Below are positions 55,408-64,000 of a stretch of DNA of 64,000 bases, piece by piece. The notes beneath the pieces were generated by a model. It was not told the DNA's origin and did no database searches. It saw only the letters and a list, made by a program, of their open reading frames with translations. A program made the position numbers and the translations under genes. Source of the stretch: Parelaphostrongylus tenuis (Eukaryota > Nematoda > Chromadorea > Rhabditida > Metastrongylidae); NCBI GenBank assembly GCA_019055375.1, contig JAHQIW010007131.1, positions 248,001 to 312,000 on the forward strand, given 5' to 3'. How positions within the stretch are numbered: position 1 is the first letter of the stretch; each line of letters opens with the position of its first letter.

Positions 55408-55726
55408 AGATAATCTGATCAACCTTCAGTTATATCAATTTACTAATCAAGGCAGTAGAAATAACTTTAGTGTTTCAGTGTTTGGAAAATGATTATCACA
55501 TCTACTAATGATTGCAGGCAGAGCTCTCGATGTCCATTTATTCAATGCTATTCAAAAAGGATCTTCCCAAGATCTTTTTTGAATAGCATTGAATAAATGG
55601 ACATCGAGAGCTCTGCCTGCAATCATTAGTAGATGTGATAATCATTTTCCAAACACTGAAACACTAAAGTTATTTCTACTGCCTTGATTAGTAAATTGAT
55701 ATAACTGAAGGTTGATCAGATTATCT
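55408..55726. repeat. 151-bp perfect inverted repeat at RTE 5' junction
   Basis: Arms 55408-55558 and 55576-55726 are exact reverse complements with a 17-nt spacer. The left arm is original flank. The right arm belongs to the inserted DNA, because the target-site duplication ends at 55562. Confidence 0.95.
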
Positions 55727-57750
55727 TGGGAAGATACCGTTGTCGACAACATCGACGAAGAATACGATCGACTCGTTGAATATCTTCACGTTGGCGCAAA
55801 AAAAGCCGAAAGTCCTAAGGTCACGAAGAGACGCTTGTCTCAGCAGACACTCGAGCTGATACGTCAACGTGGAATCGCACGAGCCACAGGCAACCGAAAC
55901 CTTACGTCCGAACTTGCGAAACGATGCAGAGAAGCGATAAAAGAAGACCTTAAAGAGAGAAGAGCAGCAGTTATGGCAGAAGCTGCAGAAGCTGGGAAGA
56001 GCATTCGCAAAGCCCAGCGAGGCTTCGCCAACTATAAGACCAAGATGATTGCACTCCGATACCTTGACGGGACACTTACAGCTTCCAGAAGGGCTATGGA
56101 GAAAATCATCCACCAGTACTACTCGGATCTCTTCGCTAGCCATGTCCTCTTACCGTCATATAAATTGAAAGAGGACGAATATGTCGTTCCACCGGTCCTT
56201 CCTTCCGAAATCCGACATGCTATATCGTCGGTGAAAAACAAAACAACACCCGGTCCAGACAGGATTAGACCAGAACATCTGAAGAATCTGCCGCCAGTTC
56301 TCATCAACACCCTGGCTCGGCTCTTCACTCGCTACCTGTCAGAATGCAAGGTCCCTATTCAATGGAAAACCAGCAAGACCGTATTGTTGTTCAAAAAGGG
56401 AGACCTTCACGACATAGGCAATTATCGCCCAATCTGCTTGCTGTCCGTTGTCTATAAACTCTTTACTCGAGTCATCCTGAACAGGATTGACAGAACACTG
56501 GACGAAGGACAGCCATGCGAACAAGCAGGGTTCAGAAAAGGATTTAGTACCATGGACCACATCCACACGATCACAAGACTCATTGAAGTTTCGCGAGAGT
56601 ACAAACAACCACTCTGTCTCACTTTTATCGATCTGAAAAAAGCCTTTGATTCAGTGGAAACAGAAGCGGTTATAGAGGCTCTGGATAACCAGGGCGTCCC
56701 TACTCGGTACATAATGATCCTTCGTGAGCTTTATAAAGATTTCACGACCAGAATATCTCCATTCTACAACAATATCACCATTGACGTAAGAAGAGGGGTT
56801 CGACAAGGCGATACAACATCGCCAAAACTATTCACTGCCACCCTACAAAACGTCATGCGAACATTAGAATGGGACGAAATTGGAGTGAAAATTGACGGTC
56901 GACAATTAAACCATCTTCGCTTTGCTGACGATATCGTTCTCATAACACCAAACATCAGCCAAGCGGAACGAATGTTGACTGATTTCAATAACACCTGTGG
57001 AAAGATCGGTCTTCAACTGAATCTAAAGAAAACAATGTTCATGAGGAACGGATGGGTTTCTAATGCCCCATTCACGCTCAACGGAGCGACAATTTCCGAA
57101 TGCTCCAGTTACATCTATTTAGGTCGTGAAATCAGCATGATGAACGACCTAGCCCCAGAGTTGAGCAGGAGGAAACGAGCGGCTTGGGGAACGTTTAAGA
57201 GCATCGAAGATGTAGTGAAGAGGACAAATAACATCCGACTCCGTGCCCACCTTTTCGACTCGACAATTATCCCTGCCCTAACGTATGCAGCAGAAACCTG
57301 GTCGCTACGTAAGCAGGATGAAAGATCACTTGCCGTTATCGAACGCGCAGTCGAAAGGTCGATGCTAGGAGTACCTCGTATTTCGCAAATGAGACAAAGG
57401 ATCCGAACTTCCGACCTACGTCAACGATCGAAAATCAGAGACGCCGTTCTACACGCCAGGATATCGAAAATAAGGTGGGCCGGACACGTGATGCGCTTCA
57501 ACGACAACCGATGGACGAGAGCCGTTACCGACTGGATTCCTCGGGATGTCAAGCGCTCTAAAGGAAGACCACTGACCCGTTAGTCCGATTTCTTCACGAA
57601 AGCGATGGAAGAAAGATATGATGCCCAGCGAATTCCTAGAGCAAGGAGGACCCACTGGGCTGTTCTTGCACGCGATAGGGAAAAATGGAAGAGTTGCTGG
57701 TACCCGCTCGAGTCACTCGACGATCAACGGGACGACAGGTGATACAGGTG
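55563..57750 (+). mobile_element. RTE-type non-LTR retrotransposon, 5' truncated
   Basis: The insertion is bounded by a 13-bp target-site duplication ATTCAAAAAGGAT (55550-55562 and 57751-57763). The 3' end is ACAGGTGATACAGGTG with no poly(A), as expected for RTE elements. Element homology starts at TGGGAAGATACC (55727). Everything from 55563 to 55726 is junction sequence and inverted flank. The endonuclease domain is absent. Confidence 0.93.
55727..57742 (+). pseudogene. RTE reverse transcriptase, endonuclease missing, one nonsense codon
   Basis: Linker region, then reverse transcriptase: PGPDRIRPEHLKNLPPVL, NYRPICLLSVVYKLFTRVIL, EQAGFRKGFSTMDHIHTI, LTFIDLKKAFDS, RRGVRQGDTTSPKLFTATLQ, catalytic FADD at 56921-56932, and GLQLNLKKTM. 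A conserved C-terminal region follows (LTYAAETWSLRKQDERS, then RWAGHVMRFNDNRWTRAVTD). A TAG at 57581-57583 replaces the TGG seen in the 44-kb copy. Beyond it the frame stays open to TGA at 57740-57742 (FFTKAMEERYDAQRIPRARR ... DDQRDDR). Otherwise uninterrupted, so a young but dead insertion. Confidence 0.95.
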
Positions 57751-57763
57751 ATTCAAAAAGGAT

Positions 57764-60700
57764 TAACTTTTAAACGGATTTTCAATAATTGCTGACATAA
57801 ATCGCCCATGACTCACGACCTTTCCCAATCGTGTGACTATTTCCAATTGTTAAAACTGTGCGCCATTTGTACTACATTCAGAAAGACTTCATATGCTGGG
57901 TGATATATTCGATTGTGATGTTTGGTCTTCACTAAATAAATGACCTTCACAATCGCTACAATCAATTACGACGGAAAATTGCAGCTCTTAGCCGACTGGA
58001 TAGCGGACGCCCACTTTAGCAGACTCCACTGGATGATCACTAGATGACAAACTGCAAAGATTCCAAAGAGTACGATGCTTAAAGGTCTTATCACTACTAA
58101 GCAAGAACCACGAATCAAAAGGAGGAAATCTGACTTTTGGTTAAAATCTTATAGTATCGTCAGTTCTTCCCTAGTAAAACGGTTTCTCCTTAAGCAAGAA
58201 TAGCGGCTAAATAGTTGAGATGAATAATGATTGAATGAGTCGTGATAAGCGGAACTGAGTTTTCAATAAACTGAAGAATTTTCGATGGATATGTAAAAGG
58301 CTTAGCCTGCGAAGAAGGGAATTTCGCCGAAGCGTAGGGCACCGCATTTCAGGAATATGGAAAGCAACGTCGTGCCAACTTAAGAAGAATTATTTGAACA
58401 AGTTACTTCGTATATCAAATAATTATGCACACCTGTCCGTAATAGGACTAATATTGTGATCAATAGCCGATCTATAGGGATTGCAAACTGAGAGAAAATT
58501 AGACAGAACAATCGCTATTTGCGTTATATGAAACCCGTTGCGGCCGACACCACCTGAATAAACCCCACTAAAATTGCCGTAACGTCAGTATCCTGTTTCG
58601 TCCCGTCCATCTAGTTCCGCCATTAAAATAGAAAATATTGATCGGCAAGAAACTCGAGATGTCGTTCCGTCTAATATGCATAATTGAGTCATTGAATTTA
58701 GTAAGAATAATGGGATATCAAATCCACTATTTTGCTAGGAAATAAGTATTTGATGAGATCTCGTAGAAAAAAGACGTATCAAAATTGACAGAGCTCTACG
58801 ACTGGTAATTCACAAGTACACAATGATGACGAGAAAGAAATGCCGCCACTTTTTTCGTCCTAGTGTCAGATAAAAGGCGTTAGCGACGTGAGTTGCCTTT
58901 TGAAGACAATGGAACTAGAGTTTTGAAGGATACGAGATTATGAAGTTTTATACAAAAGAGAAAGAGAACAGAGAGCAAGAGACCATAATAAGTTAGGTAT
59001 GGAAGTAAGTTAAGAGACGCTGGGATTTCAAGTTGGAAGAGTCTCAAACACCGAGCAGCCAACTTCCTCATTTGTCTACATGCCCTTTGAGTCTGTCTGA
59101 GTACACAGTTGCAACGTATAGCGGTGGTTCACGGTGGAGAAGCAGGATCTCCGAAGTTAAGAGTTCCACAGTCATAATCATTACAGCGCAATTAAGCGCA
59201 CTTATATGCGTGAAACTACTCCTTTCTGGAAGGAATCCACGACAAGATGACGACTCTCTCGTTTTTCTGGGCTTCATAGGAACGACTATTGCGTCGGTAA
59301 CGGAATGTGAACGCCATTGTGTGGCTTCCTTCGTATTTCAGAGAAAGAAAAATATGCTCAGTCAACAAAAGGAAAAGTGGACAATAAAATATGAAGTTCA
59401 GAGAGGGTAAAATCCCTGGTTATGATGAGTTACATCACAATCAAATGTTAAGCACGTGTTTCTTTACTAGAAAGTTTCAAACGGCATATCGTCATTGTAA
59501 ATGGGTGTGTGCCTCGGTGTCGAACTGCGAAATCTGTCACTGGGTAACATAACGCCCAAACAGGTTCACTCAAGTTCAGAAGCATGTCAATTTTTCTCTC
59601 CCGAAACGTATCCAATCGTAAATTCATGCCATTTCAGCATTCGGCGTAATTCCCATGACAACTTTCTCAACAAACAATAAAAAATGGCATCATATGAGTA
59701 GTGAGAGGCTTCACGAATCCTACTGAGCAGAACCCACTAACAAACTATTGAACAAAGTGGGGACGTAGAGGGACGTAGAGAGACTTCAGTTCAAAGTACT
59801 CGTTTGGGTTATCTTCCCGATGATAAACGAAATAACAAGTGTTACAGAGATTGAGTTAGAGGAAACCAATGTTCAGCTCGGCTATCAGCATGGAGACTAC
59901 AATCCAATGATGTGCATATAAAATGTCAATCTATTCAATAATAGGGATCAAACGGAAATAAGGAAAAACTTATATGAGGAATTTTTGAAATTTTTTCTAG
60001 TGTGCGTCATAGCTACAAGATCATCGCTGCAAGGAAAAGTACATAAATTCTGCTCTCTTAATTTGCACACCACATTTCAAGGAGGAGTGTTCATAGGGAT
60101 CAATCCGCGATGAATAGCGTGACTCACTACCCACTAAAGGTCCCAGATGCTGGAAAGTTCAACAACTCTACCTAGAAGATCAGCTAAGAGTAGACAAATG
60201 TCGCAAATTATTGTCATCGTGGCCCTAACATACTCAAATACGTGATGACGATCCGGAAAAGCTCTACCGTACGAGTTTCGAGGCTTGAGGAAAAGAAAAT
60301 CTGGTCCAACCAGCAGATTACCCATTAAAAAATTTTGGTGGCGCGTAAGTTTTCTTGGAAGTTATTAAGACGGACCAAGACGTGTCGCTCTAGCAAATCA
60401 GTATAATCAGTACAACATTTTAATTGATGTGTTACGAATTACAACATCGCAAGATGTGGAAAGCCGTGCAGAAAGATCATTTTCAAAACGCACTTCATAT
60501 CGGATATGGAAATTAGTGGAAGATTTCATCTCAACAATAAATGTTTATCGAAATAAGTGGACTTTAGGGCTCAAGTTTTGAGTACTGGCGGCGTGAACAT
60601 GCCATCGTAGCCATTTCTATGACGGTTTGGTGAGGATCATATTCGATCATTCCGCCACTACATTCCCATTTACATTATGCTTTGGCCTCCTGTAAACAAA

Positions 60701-63700
60701 CTCCATGACTATATGCAAAACGATAAAGACTTCCGCCACTGTTTTCAACTTTTGTGACGAGATAGGGAGGATGATTGAATAGGAAGCAACTGATAAATGA
60801 ACAGGTTATTAGTTCGAATCGTTGAAGATTATGGGTAGAGAAAGCTTCCTATCCGATTTGTCAATGAGGAAAAAAAACGGTACAGATTGTAATCGATAGA
60901 ATGCTGAGCAGACAGGTGTTTCTTGAAGAACGAATACGACAAAAGGCACTGGTGGGAAAACACGACAAAACGTCGCGTTATCGCATACTAAACGAGGAAC
61001 GACGAATTTGGAGCATTGCGAGTAAACGAGGGCATTTCTGGCGAAAAACGTCTTTGTAGTCAAATAATGAGAGACTTCATGTTTCCTTATGACAAATATA
61101 AAAGTGATAGCTCAAAAACGTACTAACATTTATAAGAGGGCTTGAACGGTGCACTAATTAGTGTTCTGTGACACACGTGGTCAATTGTTCAATCCCACAT
61201 CCCAGCTACACCAAGTCTTCGATCCCTCTGGGGTTGGTAGATTAGTATCAGACTTGTTTGGGTGAATAGCAGTACTGACTACATACATCGCTAGGCCACC
61301 GCAAGTCATTGTACGTGCCAGATATGCAGTTACCTCATCATCTTAAGATAGTTAATGAATTCAAATACATGACACGTTCATCAAAGCATGATGAGTGCCG
61401 AGAGCTTTATTCCTCATTATATCGAGCAACTGGATTAAAACGCAAAGCTAGAAAAGGAATTATGTTCAAAATAAATTTAGGAATGAGAGTATTGTTCACG
61501 CTGATCTTAAAGAAGCCCGTGATAAGAACCTAGGACAGGCCGAGCAGGAATAACTCGGCGTTATATAGAACAGCATCTGTCCAACCACGCCCAAGCAGCA
61601 ATCAAATTATCAGTAAAGGAAGAACACGACACATCTCCAAGATGCAGTCGAATCAAATGTTTTCGATCAGTGCTATGGAAAACGGTTGTAAGACAACGAA
61701 GTAAGGACTTTTTTGAGGTTTCCAAAAAATCTATTGAATAAAAGGCAAAGAAAAAACTGCTGACGAGTATATGAGCTGTGAGAATGACTCACAGGCAGTG
61801 TAGAAATGCTTCTAAAACACTTGAGAACTCTTAAAACTTTCAAAGCTTCCGTTTATCGAATTTAAGCGCTGAATTTGCTCCATATTTTGTTTCTATGATT
61901 TTATTTTGCGCTAGTGTCTTTTGAATTTGGGTCACCGAATTATAAAATAAATAAAAAAAAAGAAATTCAAACAATTTACATCAACTCTTACTTGAATGAT
62001 GAGCAACAGAAACAAAAACGGTTCATCACGTAAACAACGTATTTCATAATCTAATCTCTAACAACCGTGCACACATTGCAGTTTGCAAAAGTTTCGTACG
62101 GAGATGGGGACCAATACGAAGACGAAGACAGACGAAAACACTCGCTACCGTCAACGATGACCATTACAAACGTGAAAGATCGAAGGAAATCCACGTAAAA
62201 GTAAAGGAGAAAGTAAAAGCAAAAAGGGAGAAAATTACAGTTTCCGGAAAAGCCTTGCGCAAGAAAAATCTCAACCGAACTAATTACATGTAATGGTGCT
62301 GCATGAATTGAGCGAGCAGCAAAAGCGATGATTTCTTGGCGCAGGTAAGAGTCACCACATGTAACGTGTTGACTCATTACAAAACAGCTTTTGGAAAAGC
62401 ATTAAGAAATTTGGTGGATCCGCCGAAAGAATATCGATTTTTGGAAAAATGTATAAGTTTTTCCATTGGAGGAAACAGGCTATTTATGAGGATATATCAG
62501 GTAATGGAACGGAAAAAACAATCACGTTTTCTTTGCTAGTTGAGCCTGTAGCACGAGGTTCTTGATAGACACTTCCATCCAGCTAACTCTTCGATGCGTT
62601 TCATCTTCTTTAGAGCGATTGATCCGCGTCGATGCTCCACAGTCTCGTCCTCGTCATAGTGTTTGTTTTGTTTTCTTTCGTGTCGAATCTTCTAGGAACG
62701 AACGTCGTCCAACGGAAGATCAACTAATCAGCAAAACAATTAGCTGATTAGCATAAGCTTTATCCTGTGTGTAAGCAGCCCGCCGGGTGAGGTTTTTCGT
62801 TCGACCGATGCTCTTTCGGAGAAGATCCAATTCGAACAGGAATGAAAGCGAACACCATCAGGAGGACGAACAAATGTAGTTCATTGACGCGAATTAGTCG
62901 CCTCTAAAGAAGATGAAATGCGTTGAAAAGTTAGCCGAAGAAAAGTATTTATTATCAACCTCGTATGACAGCTTAATCAACAAAGAAAATAGGACTGATT
63001 ATGTCGAGGTTGAAGGATCGGTTTACAATATAACTCAAGCAATGTTTTCACAGAATAACGGTTATAAAGAACGTATTTGGATTTACAAATACATTTTTAG
63101 AGTAGAACTTTCCTCTTCCACTGTGTATGATGTCAACTATGCTGATGTTCATTGAACGGAATTGTTCTTTTACTTTCATTATCCTTGACGAAGTCATCCT
63201 TATATGTTTGGAACTATAAATAGAATCGAACTTTGCATTCGATCAACTACTTAACGTGGATGACTAACAAGTAGTTAAAGAGTAAATTGAATTTCAAGAT
63301 ATGAGGACTTCCATGATGGGAACGGTTTAAGCGATATAGTGCTTGGCATCTCCTGGATCTTCATATAGATCAATCCCGCATAGCTTGCAGCGGCTACTAG
63401 GGTTCGTAACAATGATTTACTTTTCATGAATTTTCATGATTTTTTTACTTGTGAAAGCAAAAAGATACAGTCAAGGTACTGGTATTGGTTGAAAGCTTCT
63501 TCGAGAGAACTGTAATTGTTTTGCGACTGAAAAAAAAAAACGATTTTTTCTATAATTCATTAGACAGAAGCTGAAGTGGCATATGAAGGCAAAAATTGGT
63601 TTGGAGAGATTTGATGGTGTTCGAATGAAAAGATGAGTCATTAATAAAGTCTATGGTGTATTCAGTGACATTTTGCAAAAAAAAAAAAAACTTTCAAGTG

Positions 63701-63830
63701 GTCTCATGAATTTTCCGTATTATAAGCTTGATATACACATTTCTCTACCAACCCCGTTTACAACTCTCTCATTGAGTGCAGGAAGATCTACAGTGCAGAA
63801 AGAACGGCGATGGAGTGTTCTAAGATTCAA
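57764..63830. other. mostly unassigned DNA; one old SINE
   Basis: Long stretch of AT-rich DNA with no gene I can support. Open frames at 59033-59410 (plus, 125 codons) and 62913-63155 (plus, 80 codons) have no family motif or clear splice context. The only recognised repeat is the SINE at 61131-61412. Confidence 0.4.
61131..61412 (+). repeat. diverged tRNA-derived SINE
   Basis: Keeps CTCTGGGGTTGGTAGATTAG, TATCAGACTTGTTTGGGTG, GCCACCGCAAGTCATTGTAC and TGAGTGCCGAGAGCTTTAT in family order; box A and box B are degraded. Confidence 0.6.
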
Positions 63831-63835
63831 TGATG

Positions 63836-64000
63836 TAGAGTGGTGTGCAGAAACGTTTGCGTCAGGTAGGATTCGAACCCATATTTCACTCTATCCGAGA
63901 GCGCGTGCTGAGGTGCTGCAACGGTTCAGCACGCGCTCTCGGATAGAGTGAAATATGGGTTCGAATCCTAACTGACGCAACGTTTTTGCACACTACTCTA
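63836..64000. repeat. inverted repeat made of two tRNA-like heads, reaches window edge
   Basis: Left arm about 63836-63911 and right arm about 63926-64000, about 75 bp each, 14-nt loop. Each arm contains GGATTCGAACCCATATTTC or its complement (box B of a tRNA-like head), the TATCCGAGAGCGCGTGCTGA block and GTGTGCA.AAACGTTTGCG. The pairing may continue beyond the window. Confidence 0.85.

Noticed and set aside
59120..59175. Resemblance to a 5S rRNA internal control region (GGATCTCCGAAGTTAAG)
   Set aside because: Only about 16 bases resemble 5S rRNA; the flanking helices and the rest of box C do not match.
61741..61800. Hammerhead candidate starting CTGACGAG
   Set aside because: No GAAA box or cleavage triplet follows at the right distance; the nearby GTGAG/CTCAC hairpin is unrelated.

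Overview
Eukaryotic, intron-rich and repeat-rich DNA. The one gene I can name is the MARK/PAR-1 polarity kinase, on the minus strand from about 26.05 kb down to its stop codon at 7.41 kb. I rebuilt it as 24 exons with splice sites and phases that agree at almost every junction. Residue matches to nematode PAR-1, short TTTCAG-like acceptors, a nematode-style RTE retrotransposon, mariner relics and many tRNA-derived SINE fragments point to a parasitic clade V nematode (strongylid or hookworm type). The family is recognised from the sequence; the species placement is inference.

Layout. 0-7 kb: an RTE reverse-transcriptase relic (3.08-4.43 kb), a foldback element (0.94-1.62 kb), a mariner N-terminal fragment (about 5.0 kb) and otherwise unassigned AT-rich DNA. 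7.4-26.05 kb: par-1. Its introns carry TTAA-flanked piggyBac-like elements, palindromic MITEs, foldbacks and a well-formed type I hammerhead ribozyme at 22.44 kb. 26-40 kb: dense repeats, including SINEs, tRNA-like heads, mariner-derived palindromic MITEs, a dead mariner with both ends (35.39-36.14 kb), a head-to-head pair of hammerhead ribozymes (32.16-32.40 kb) and a cluster of degenerate small hammerheads (36.4-36.8 kb). 39.9-40.9 kb: a GC-rich block with two copies of a unit of about 337 bp. 42.5-54.7 kb: several splice-bounded minus-strand exons, one three-exon run of them phase-coherent, suggesting a second gene of unknown function; an RTE fragment sits in one of its introns. 49.9-50.5 kb: an inverted SINE pair. 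55.4-57.8 kb: the best-preserved RTE copy, 5' truncated, with target-site duplication and an unusual 151-bp inverted copy of its own flank at the 5' junction. 57.8-63.8 kb: mostly unassigned. 63.84-64 kb: a tRNA-like hairpin that runs to the window edge.

The most interesting non-coding signal is self-cleaving RNA. One hammerhead has an intact core. A second has an intact core with mismatches in stem I. Several decayed copies lie nearby, all in repeat contexts and all with very short stem III, the form known from Penelope-like retroelements. No Penelope-type protein is visible here. A second point of note is that the otherwise intact par-1 kinase domain has two exons each exactly one base too long, so as written the kinase reading frame is broken. 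Isolated assembly errors or recent pseudogenisation would both explain it.
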